Source of the DNA: Fonticula alba | Lineage: Eukaryota; Opisthokonta; Rotosphaerida; Fonticulaceae | NCBI RefSeq assembly: GCF_000388065.1 | Contig: NW_009242972.1 | Span: 2,905,795 to 2,928,686 of the forward strand | Direction of reading: 5' to 3' | DNA: 22,892 bases | Part shown: positions 7,872 through 17,084 of the stretch, piece by piece | Layout: the number at the start of each line of letters is the position of its first letter | Numbering within the stretch: position 1 is the stretch's first letter | Notes under the pieces: model-generated | What the model saw: only the letters and a program-made list of their open reading frames with translations | Databases searched by the model: none | Told to the model about the DNA's origin: nothing | Translations under genes and position numbers: made by a program

Positions 7872-10792
7872 ATGTGCTGACCCTTTGCCATCGCCACCTG
7901 CCAGCCCATCGGCCAGCCGGCGCCTCGTCAACCGGTGATGCCTTCGCCACCGACCAGGTGGGTCCCCCGCCGGCGGTGCATCTTCCGGCCACCCCCTCCT
8001 CGACGGGGGCAGTCCGGCCGGCTCCCAAGCGCCGCCAGCCGGCCTCCCGAACAAGTGCCGCCAATTCGACCACATGCGCTGCCGCCAGTCCCGCCAGTCG
8101 CGGCTCCACCCGTCCAAAGGTCGCATCGGCGCCGGCGCCGGCGCCGGCACCGGCCCCGGCACCGGCCCCGGCCCCGACCCCGCTCCCGGTCTCAATCCCG
8201 ATGATCTCCACTGTGCATTTGTCAGGCGACCTCGGCGCCCAGGCCGCCTCGGCCGCCGGTCGCGCGACTGGCACTGGCCGCGGCTCGCGCCGGCGCGCGA
8301 CTGCCACCACGACCGCAGTCACAGCCACGGCCGGGGCCCACCCCGTGGCCTACGCCCAGGCGCCGGCGGCTTCGATCCCGGTGGTGATCCCCGCGGCTGC
8401 TGCGGCTGCGGCGGCCGCTGCAGCCGCCGCCGCGGCCGCCGCCGCGGCCGCAGCCGCCGCCACCACCACCACCACCACCGCAGCATCGATCCCCTTCTCC
8501 GCGGGCAGTGTGTCCTTGCTCCCGGCTGGAGGCCCGGCCGCCTCGGCCGCCGGGGTGCGTCCCCTGCCGAATGCCCCGCTTGCGGCGGCAGCGGCCGCGG
8601 CCGCCGCCGCCGCCGCCGCGTCAATCACCAAGCCTGCGGCGTCATCCGGGCGTGGGCGCGGTCGGCCGGCCGTCTCGTCGGCCAACAATCCCGTGGCTGC
8701 CCGGTCGAATCCCCGGCAGACCGGTGCAACGGCCGCCGCCACACGGGCGGCTGCTCGTGCGCAGGCCGACAAATCCTACGACGAGCCGGATGGCCATTAT
8801 AAGCTGCATCCTGGGGATGACTACAGCGAGCGCTGTGCGTCTGTCCCCCTGTTACCTGCTTTCATTCCCTGGGAGCTCCCCTCTCGCAAAGCCCGTCTCC
8901 CGTGCAGCCGCACCCCCCCCCCCCCCCACACACACACATGCATACATGTAGCCCGTAACTGACGCCATCTCCCCTGTCTCTCCCCCTTTATGGCTCCTTC
9001 TCCTGGCAGTCCAAATCGTCAAAATGATCGGCGTCGGCACCTTCGGTCGTGTGGCCCAATGCATTGAGCGTGGCACCGGTCGAACGGTCGCCATCAAGAT
9101 TGTTCGCAATGACCCGAAGGTTCGTCAATCCCTCCCCCCCCCCTCCCCTATCCCTCCGCAGTACCGCGAGGCCGCGAAGACGGAAATTCGCGTGCTGGAT
9201 CGCATCCGCACATCGGACCCCAGTGACCAGATGGGCTGCATTCGCCTGCGCGAGTGGTTCGACTTCCGCAACCACATCTCCATGGTCTTCGAGATGCACG
9301 GCCAGTCGCTCTTCGACTTCCTGAAGGAGCTCCAGTATCGGCCCTTCCCTCTGTACCAAATCCGGGATTTTGCGCGACAGCTCCTCCGATCGATCCAGTG
9401 TGCGTCTCCCCTCTTCCCTCTTCCCTCCTCCTGCCTTCCTCCTCCTTCCTCCCTCTTCCCTCCTCCTTCCTCCCTCCCCTCCCTCCCCTCTCCCCTCTTC
9501 CCTCTTCCCTCTTCCCTCCTTCTCCCTCCTTCTCCCTCCCCTCCCTCCCCTCCCTCCCCTCTCTTATTCCATCCAGGGGACTTCCCCCAGCATGTTTCCA
9601 CTGTTGTCCCTTACTCCCCTCTCCTCGCCCGGCCTCCCCCTCGATTCGTGTCCGCGCATCCAGTCATCCACCAACTTCGTCTCGTCCACACGGACATCAA
9701 GCCGGAGAACATCCTCCTGATGGATTCGGGCAGCTTCCTTCCCACGGCCCCGGGGTCCGGCGGCGGGCGACTCCTGTCCAACACCATGATCCGTTTGATC
9801 GACTTCGGTTCCACGGTCTTCAATGACACCTATCCCGAGGGATACCGGTATAACATTGTCTGCACCCGGCACTACCGGGCGCCGGAAATCGTCCTCGGCC
9901 TTGGCTGGTCCTTCCCCTGTGACATGTGGGCATTGGGCTGTGTGCTGAGCGAGCTCTACAGTGGCGATGCGCTCTTCCACACCCACAACGACCTGGAGCA
10001 CCTGGCCATGATGGCGCAGGTGTGCGGGTCCGACATTCCGGCATCCATGCAAACCAGCACCATCGCCTCGCGCATGTTTGGCCGTGACCGAAAGCTGGCC
10101 TTCCCTTCACCGGAGACCAGCGAAAACAGCCTGCGCCGCGTGCGCAAGCTCAAGGACATCCGGGTGCGTTTGTCATGTCATTTCCGAGAGCGCACACCTG
10201 CCCCGCCGCTCGGTCGCCCCCTGGCGCCCGTCGGAGACTCCCCCGCTGCTCAGACACAGGCGGCCCCTCCTGACACGCACCCTCCCTGCCCTCTCCCGCC
10301 TCTCCGACGGCACACACACCCGCACCCGCCCACCCACACCCACACGCTTCCCATCCCCTCCCACCCCCTAGCACCATTGCTCTTCCAGCGACCCGAATGT
10401 CCGAGCTCTGTTCGACCTGATCCGCAAGTTGCTCACCTACGAGCCGAGCAAGCGCATCACCGCATCCATGGCCCTGGCGCACCCCTTCATCACCGGCGAC
10501 GTGAGCAGCTTCTTCTCCGGCGTGGCTCCGGTCTGCTTGAGCGGAGCCTGCAGCAAGGCGGGCATCCCCTTCCCGGCTGGGATCCGGTGTATTTGCAGCG
10601 GGGGCTACGGCACGCCGGCCGGGCCGCGGCTGGCCGGCAGTCGGTGCACCTGCCGCAGCTGCCACCAAGCGGTCAATGGCAACCTCCTGACATCCGACCT
10701 GCCGGCCCTCCTCAAGGGCGTCTCCGCCAGCGCCAGCACCCTGGTGCCGGCCATGCTGAATGCACATATGGGCGGTGGCCAAGTCACGCGCC

Positions 10793-10825
<33 letters not shown>

Positions 10826-12500
10826 TGGGTGAGCCCATGGCCCGGGGCGTGGCCCGGCCGCGCATCCCACCGGCCGTGCGGCCGATTGTTTCGTCGATTG
10901 TCATCGACCTGACTCTGTCGCCGGAGCCGCCCGCACCTGCTGCGATGTCGGGCCCGGGCGCCGCCGCCGCCGCCGCCGCTGCTGCTGCTGCTGCTACGGC
11001 TCACGGCCCTGGGCGCCCGGTTGCCGGTGGCCACTTTCAGAATGTCAACCCCACTGGCCGGCGGCCGCCACCAGCAGCAGCCTGCCGCCCCCACCTTGGT
11101 GCATCCTGCGCCCCGGGTATGCCTCTCTCACCTGTTGTGCATCCTATTGGGCAGGGGCTCGCTCCGCCCCTTTCCCTTCTTTTCTTTTTTTCCTCCTCCC
11201 ATCCTCTCCTCGACTTGGTGTGCTGACTGCCTAATTTCCCCGTCCGCGTTCCTGTGTGCCCGATCGAAGGCGGGTCTCTGTCCGGTCGGCCAAGTGAGGC
11301 TGTCTCGACCGGGCCCCTGGTGACGTCGGTTTCTTCGCTGTCGCTCATGCCTCCGGGCGCGGCGGCCACGGCCAGCACGCATCTCCCCCGGCCGGCTGGC
11401 CCTGGGCCATTGCTGCTCGGCCAGCAGCTTCCATCACCAGCGCGAGATGCAGTCATGCGCTCGGCATCTGGATCGCAGGCGAGCCTGCTGGATTCGGTCG
11501 GCGTCTCGGGGCACACCTCGGCTGCCGGCGTGGTGGCAGCCGCCGCTGCCGCGGCCCCCGCCCCCGCCACCGCCGGGCCCATGGCGCTCCCCGGTCGACC
11601 TGGCAGCAGCAGCAGCAGCAGCAACACCCTCGCTTTGGCTCCTCCCCGCGATGGGGGTTTTGTTGATCCGCCGACTCCCATGACTCTGGAGAACATCGGC
11701 AGCGCGGCAGCCCCAGGCAGTGCGACGAACTTGTCGCACCCACTGTCCGCCAGCGCGCGAGTCTTCACCGCTGCCTCTCCCTTGGCCGGGGGGAGCCTTC
11801 TAACAGCGGCAGCAGCAGCGGCGGCGGCGGCGGCGGCAGTCACGGCCGCCAATGCCGCCTCGGCCACGCCATTGCACCACCCGGCCACGGGGTTGCCCTC
11901 GTCCGTGGCCCTGGGATCGTTGCATGGTGGCCTCCGGGCCTTTCCCGACCATGTGGCACTGGCAATGACGGCCGCCTCGGGCCGGGCTTGCGGTGATCCG
12001 GTGTCGGCGGCTGGCCTCATGGCCGGGGGCGGTCTTTTTGGCCCGGTCGGCAGTGCCGTCCCGCCAAGCCCTGGCACTGGGATCCCCCTGGTATCGGGTC
12101 GTCTCTCGTCCAGCGGGTCTACCACGGATCTGGATGCCGCGCATTCGCCCTTCCACATGCAATTGTCGCAGCAGTCGCACCTGCAATCGCAGCTGCACCC
12201 ACACTATCAGCATTTCCACCACCTTGAGGAGTCGACCGGCGGCTTTCCCCTGACGCCCGGTGGCAGTGGCGGGCCGCCGGTCACCCCGGGCCGGGGTGCT
12301 CCGGTGATGGTTGCCGCAACGCCGACCACGGCCGATCCCCTTGGCGTGGGGGGTCTCGGGACTGGGTGCCCCCTATTGGCGGGGTATCTCCCGCGAGAGT
12401 GCTTTGCTCCGACCCCAGGTGGCGGCTCGGGTGGACCGCCGGCCAGCTCGGTCATTGATGATCGGCCCATGAGCTCGGGCTTCCTGCTTGCGCATAGCCC

Positions 12501-12546
<46 letters not shown>

Positions 12547-12841
12547 TCTCATATGTCTTCGCACAATCTTCCGGTGGCGAGCCTTTTGCAGTCACCNNNN
12601 NNNNNNNNNNNNNNNNNNNNNNNNNNNNNNNNNNNNNNNNNNNNNNNNNNNNNNNNNNNNNNNNNNNNNNNNNNNNNNNNNNNNNNNNNNNNNNNNNNNN
12701 NNNNNNNNNNNNNNNNNNNNNNNNNNNNNNNNNNNNNNNNNNNNNNNNNNNNNNNNNNNNNNNNNNNNNNNNNNNNNNNNNNNNNNNNNNNNNNNNNNNN
12801 NCCAGTCGCCAGGGTTCGTGCCTCTGGCACATCCCTTCATT

Positions 12842-12899
<58 letters not shown>

Positions 12900-14623
12900 T
12901 TCAGCACCAGCAACAGCAGCGAATCCACCACCACCAGCAGCAGCCGCAGCAACAGCAGATGCAGCAACAGCACATGCAGCACCATCACCTCCAGCAGCAG
13001 ATGCACCACCAGAGGCTGCACCAGCATCACCAGCAACAGCGTCAGCTCCTCCTTCTGCAGCATCAGCAGCAGCAGCAGCTTTTCCATCAGCTTCAGTATC
13101 ATGAAGCCACGCGAAGCCAAGAAGCGTCGCCGATGTTGGGCGTCGCCGATGGTGGTCGGGCGGTTCCTTCTCCAATCAATGCAGGCCCTTCCTCCAAGGG
13201 CCCGGCCGTGTCAGGCGCCTCCTCGTCTTCGAATAATCTCCTTGGCACGTCGCTGGACCTGATGCAAGCATCTGCAGTGGCAGCTGCAGCAGCCGCCGCC
13301 GCCGCCGCCGCCACCACCACCACCACCACCACGAGCTCGTCCACTGGGGGGCCACTCATCGGCGGCCACTCCTTCCATCAGCATCGCATGGTGGCGGGCC
13401 AATGTGCGGCTGACTCGCCACAGACCGATCCTCCGAGTGTTGTAAGCCGTGGGAGCCCCGCCACCCCGGTGGCCATGGCCGCCGCTCTGCAATCCTCACG
13501 CCAGCACACCACGGGCAAGCTCCCGCAGTCCCAATTCTTGTTCCAAGCGAATGCCGCCTCGTCGGGCGTCGGCTCGGCCGGCGGGCCCGATGGCGGAGGC
13601 ACCCCTTTGCATCTTGGCTTGTCGCCCCTCGCGGCCAGTCTCCTTCGGAATGGTGGCAGTGCCGTGGGCGGCAGCATCTCGCAGGATCCGTCGCAGCTGG
13701 ACCTGTTGGCCGCCGAGTCACCCACCCCCAAGACCAGCGCGGGCGGGGGCCCCACACCGGCGGGCCTGGGGTCTGGCTTCCCCGACGGCACCCAGGTCCT
13801 TGGCGGGGCGCCGGCCATCTTGCTGCAGAGCCCCGCCTCGTCGTATTCGCCGCACCCGGTGGTGGTTGGGCCGGGGGCGATGCCTGGCGGCGTGGCCGAG
13901 CCCCTCCCCCAGCAGCATGTCCAGCTGAATGCCCTGCAGCAACTTCACCAACTGTCCCGGAGTGGTGGCAGTAGCAGTGGTGGCGGTGGTGGCGGTGGTG
14001 GCGGTGGTGCTGGTGGTGGTAGTGCTGGCACTTCGGCCGCCGCGCTGCACCTGGCTCTGCTTGGCGGCAGCCAGCTGGTGGCGGCCCCTGGCCATCACCT
14101 GTCGTCCACTCGGTCAACGGCCGATTTGGGCTCCGCGTCGGTTGACAGCCTGCCCTCCTCCCCCCCGTCGCACGGGGTGCAGCAATCCCTCCTCCAGCAG
14201 TCATCCGGGGGAATGGGGCCGGCCGTGCAACCGCACATCCCCATTCAGCATCTCCAACCGTCGGCGCCACAGCAGCAGCAGCAGCAGCAGCAGCAGCACC
14301 CGTCATTGCCTTTTGCCATGACGCCGTTCGACCCGGCCGTTGGGCTTGGTGGTGGCCTTCTGCCACCATCGTCGTTGTCGTCGACAGGGGCAGCGGCTCC
14401 CACCGAGGGTCGGCCGCACTCGGCGCCCACGACGCTCTTCCGCGGCGCTGGCATTGATGACCGGGGGGTGCCGTCCTCCTCGTCCTCGTCGGCCATGGCG
14501 GCCGCAACGGCGGCGGCCTCCTTGGCGGCCCTCGTCTCGATGGCTGGCGGTCCGTCCATGTCTCCTGTCGGGATCCCTTCCCCTGCCTCGCCGCCCGGCC
14601 CCACGGGCGCCCCCTCGGCCTGA
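6637..14623 (+). CDS. LAMMER/CLK-type dual-specificity protein kinase with very long low-complexity extensions
   Basis: Exons: 6637-7288, 7531-7734, 7905-8834, 9010-9119, 9162-9399, 9664-10163, 10372-11116, 11270-14623; all phases agree. About 2,240 residues. The CMGC-group kinase domain spans about 596-918: Gly loop GVGTFGRV (603-610), VAIK Lys625, helix-C Glu640, catalytic HTDIKPEN with Asp722, DFG Asp758, activation segment CTRHYRAPE. HTD in place of HRD and RHYRAPE mark CLK/LAMMER kinases, known to phosphorylate SR splicing factors; nuclear action here is inferred. The LAMMER signature is degenerate (EHLAMMAQV, 823-831). The N-terminal 595 residues are Ala-tract-rich, with basic NLS-like SRSRKR (223-228) and PKRR (326-329), but lack an RS domain. 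After the kinase come a Cys-rich motif (933-976), VIDLT (1055-1059), poly-Ala, poly-Gln and Gln/His tracts. Start is ATGATG, the first ATG in frame. The frame changes by one across the 12597-12801 gap, so the gap length is wrong or sequence is missing. DYRK is less likely. Confidence 0.87.
7289..7530 (+). other. Kinase intron 1, dominated by poly-C
   Basis: Donor GTACGG, acceptor GCTTGCAG, phase 1. It holds a run of 25 C (7405-7429) immediately followed by 11 G (7430-7440), then a run of 63 C (7460-7522) that ends seven bases before the acceptor AG. Exon 2 resumes in frame as DAKPASRSRKR. Confidence 0.8.
7735..7904 (+). other. Kinase intron 2, containing a GT microsatellite
   Basis: Donor GTATGT, acceptor CACCTGCCAG, phase 1. 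It contains 21 perfect GT units at 7819-7860 followed by GCGCGC and GTGTGTATGTG. A later AG at 7913-7914 is a possible alternative acceptor. Confidence 0.75.
9120..9161 (+). other. Kinase intron 4, 42 nt mini-intron
   Basis: Donor GTTCGT, acceptor CTCCGCAG, phase 0. It separates NDPK (end of the strand after VAIK) from YREAAKTEIRVL (helix C), which are contiguous in CLK kinases. The length is a multiple of three and it has no in-frame stop. Confidence 0.8.
9400..9663 (+). other. Kinase intron 5, almost pure CT/CCCT
   Basis: Donor GTGCGT, acceptor GCATCCAG, phase 1, joining SIQ to F-IHQLRLVHTDIKPEN in the catalytic loop. Positions about 9405-9570 are nearly all C and T (CCCT, CCTTC and TTCCCT units). 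The length, 264 nt, is 3n and there is no in-frame stop. Confidence 0.85.
12502..12543 (+). repeat. CAG repeat coding poly-Gln (before the gap)
   Basis: Fourteen Gln codons, CAG except for one CAA near the end, in the kinase C-terminal tail and 53 bp before the assembly gap. Near-pure CAG indicates an unstable tract. Confidence 0.95.
12597..12801. other. Assembly gap (205 Ns)
   Basis: Unknown bases inside exon 8 of the kinase gene. The flanks are similar: CAGTCACC before and CCAGTCGCC after, both read as QSP. To keep the coding frame the true gap must be a multiple of three; 205 is not. CAG-rich sequence lies on both sides, so the missing part is probably repetitive. Confidence 0.98.
12842..13090 (+). 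repeat. CAG/CAC-rich tract coding poly-Gln and Gln/His (after the gap)
   Basis: Eighteen consecutive Gln codons (12842-12895), then a Gln/His-rich stretch with Met, Leu and Arg to about 13090. It is part of the kinase tail. Confidence 0.9.
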
Positions 14624-14644
14624 GAGACGCCATGGTCGGTCTCT

Positions 14645-14682
<38 letters not shown>

Positions 14683-14824
14683 CTGCCAGTGCTCCGCCAT
14701 CTCACTCTCTCCTCGAGAGGGTGGCTGCTGCGCACGAAAGGGTGGCCTTGTGTTTTCGGGAGAGCCAGCGAGAAGGCGAGGGGAGCCCCCTTGCGAGGGA
14801 TGGACTTCATCGGCCCATCCCCTC

Positions 14825-14855
<31 letters not shown>

Positions 14856-15225
14856 CCCCTCCCCTTCCTCACTCTCTGTCTTTCTCCTCTGTGTTGCAGA
14901 TTGTCCTTCTTCTATTTCCCCCTCTCCCTCTGTCCTCCATTGTTTATGTATCATATCCCCCCTCCTCCCCTCCTCTCTCCCCTTCTCCGTGGAAAGGCGT
15001 GACGGATACGCTGTGTTGACCGTTCTCCACCGAGCCCCTCCTCCGCTCTTCTTCCATCGAGAAAATATACACCCAATTGTCTTCCTCTCCGTCTGTGTCC
15101 CCCCCCCCCTCCCCTCGCAAGACACTCCCACGGTTCGGGCCCCTTTTCCGATGATCTTGCACGAGAGGGGGAATCACATGCCACGGGATCACATGAGAGT
15201 ATGGAACCGTTTCTGTTCCCACGTC

Positions 15226-15253
15226 CACCGTTTAAATATAAACACAAACGGTG
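15226..15253. repeat. AT-cored inverted repeat
   Basis: Arms CACCGTTT (15226-15233) and AAACGGTG (15246-15253) are perfect complements around a 12-base A/T-rich loop (AAATATAAACAC). This is one of the most AT-rich spots in the window and includes a TATA-like TTTAAATATAAA. Confidence 0.7.
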
Positions 15254-15561
15254 CGCCGGGACCGGGGGCAAGCGGACGAGGGGGGCGGGGAACGGGCAGC
15301 ACGCCAGACTGGCTGACAACGAACGCCCAATGTCCCGCCGGCCACCCCGTCGTTGTCGTCTCCCCGCCTCCGCAACAAGAGTTCGGGCTGTTCGCATCAT
15401 CGGTGACGGTTAGATGCCTGGGTTCCGGGGATTCGGCCTGGAAGGTGTGTGTGTGTATGCGTGTCATGAAGCGCGATGGTCGTGGGCAGGCAGGGGACAA
15501 CACCGGGGGGAGATGCCCCCGGGGCCCCGCTCAGGGAGTTAGCAGCACGGCCAAAGGGGTG

Positions 15562-15567
15562 AATAAA
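15562..15567 (+). terminator. Candidate polyadenylation signal AATAAA
   Basis: A canonical AATAAA hexamer about 940 bp after the kinase stop codon. The distance is long for a 3' UTR, so use is uncertain; AATATA at about 15065 is a weaker alternative. Confidence 0.25.
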
Positions 15568-15843
15568 TCCCGCACCCACGGAGAATGCGCTCGGCACACA
15601 CCGCACAGCTGCCACTGCCCCCGGTCGCGCAAGGCCCCTCCACATCCCTGCGCCTCCCATCTCCCGGGCCCGGTCTTCGCACTGCACATGCAGCCTTCGG
15701 GAATTCGCTTCCCCGACAGGAGGGCATCCGGGCGTTGGCTCTGGCGAGGGGGCCTGTGCTGGTGCTCCTCGCCCCTGGGTCCCCCTCGCCCAGGCGCAAG
15801 GTCTGCCCTCATGGCCTGACTCCCCCCCCCTGTCCAGAGCTCG

Positions 15844-15845
<2 letters not shown>

Positions 15846-15880
<35 letters not shown>
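15846..15880. repeat. CT microsatellite upstream of the DP gene
   Basis: About 17 perfect CT units, followed by a second CT tract at 15995-16016. They lie 250 to 420 bp before the DP start codon. Confidence 0.95.
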
Positions 15881-15882
<2 letters not shown>

Positions 15883-16267
15883 CGCTCGCTGAGCGTGCCG
15901 TTCAGAGGAGGGATCTCCACTCAAGAGCCGAGACCGCATTCGGGACTCCTCGGCCAGAGGGCGTAATCAAGCCCCCTCCTTCTCCCTGTCCCTATCTCTC
16001 TCTCTCTCTCTCTCTCCCTCTCCCCTTCCCTGCTCTTTGCCCCCCGTTGCCCTCCCCTTCCCCATCCTGCTTCCCGGCATTGAGTGGGCGCACTTCGACC
16101 GACACACAGGCGCCCTCCTCTTCCTCTTTCCCCCCTTCCCCTCCCCCCCCGCCCCCCCCCCCCCTCTCCTCCGCACCTACGCATATGCCACCGAGCGCAC
16201 CCGACCAACGCTCGTCTGCTGCCCGTCCCCTGCCCTTCTTCATTTTCAACTCCACCTCCTCACTCCA

Positions 16268-17053
16268 ATGACCGCCACAGCCCCGGCCCTGGCGCCTGCG
16301 GCACGGACCCGCGGTCGGCCGCCCAAGGGTGTTACCGGAGCTGCGGCTCGTTCGCGTGCTGCAAAGGCGCAAGTTGCTGCCGCGGCAGCCGGCCCAAGCG
16401 CCGCACGTGCCACCGCCAAGTCGTCCCCGGCGCCCCTCCTGGGAGCCACGCTGCCGGCCTTGCCGGCCCTGCTCTCCGGATCACCCGGCCCCTCCGAGCC
16501 CATGGCCAGCAGTGCCGGCCCAGACTCCGATCCTCTGATTCCCACAAAGCTGGAGGATTTTGGTGCGCCCTTCCCCGGTCCTCACCCCCCTCCCTCCGTC
16601 CGCCGGCCTCTTCCCACAGGCCCCGGTCTGACCTTCAATCGACGGGTCTTCGCCCCATGCGCCCATACCTCCGACCCCCCCCCCATCCCGCGACGCTGGT
16701 TCCTCGCACCCAGGCGGCAGCGGTGCCGACGCCGCCCAAATGAACCTGGGCCTTTCCTTCTGCGAGGGGTCGTCCTTTACGTCCTCCAACGCCCGGGACT
16801 CGGCCGATGAGCGCGGGCCAAACGCCCCGCCTGGCGGGAGTGCCCCAAGCGGCAGCGGGCCAAGTGGCAGCGGCAGTGGCGCCGGCGTCGGCGGCAGCGG
16901 CACTGGGCCCGATAATGCAAAGAGCCTTCGGCAGCTGAGTATTCGTGTCCTCCAAAAGATCGAAGAAAAGCGCGTGACCACCTATCGCGAGGTACGCTCT
17001 TGCTGCTTGCTCTGCTCCCCCCTTCCCATGTCCTTCTCCTTCCCTCCCTCCCT

Positions 17054-17084
<31 letters not shown>

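Larger units (their letters stand above)
14624..16267. other. Intergenic region between the kinase and DP genes
   Basis: It contains no believable gene. It should hold the kinase 3' UTR and the DP promoter and leader. It is rich in CT tracts (14649-14680, 14825-14850, 15846-15880, 15995-16016), two of which (14649-14680 and 14825-14850) are followed by acceptor-like CAG at 14687-14689 and 14897-14899. An AT-rich inverted repeat lies at 15226-15253 and an AATAAA at 15562. The last 300 bases before the DP start are C- and T-rich like the kinase leader. Confidence 0.6.

Noticed and set aside
6102-8195. 697-codon open frame on the minus strand
   Set aside because: It is antisense to kinase exons 1-3 and crosses the poly-C intron and the GT microsatellite, giving poly-Gly and Thr-His runs. 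The plus strand has consistent splice sites and a conserved kinase, so this is a shadow of GC-rich DNA.
10164-10388. Acceptor CTTCCAG ending at 10388 for kinase intron 6
   Set aside because: With the donor at 10164 (phase 0) it gives the wrong frame. The CCCTAG acceptor ending at 10371 keeps phase and leads into DPNVRALFDLIRKLL.
9024-10832. Uninterrupted 602-codon reading of the kinase region as a single exon
   Set aside because: It would insert Pro/Ser-rich junk at three conserved kinase positions and then leave the kinase frame before the last helices. Splicing at 9120-9161, 9400-9663 and 10164-10371 restores a complete CLK domain.
13356-15131. 591-codon open frame on the minus strand
   Set aside because: It is antisense to the kinase tail and CT tracts, translating to Arg-Glu repeats with no recognisable domain.
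15562-15575. E2F-type site near AAATCCCGCAC upstream of the DP gene, suggesting self-regulation
   Set aside because: It does not match the TTTSSCGC consensus well, and such matches are frequent in GC-rich DNA.
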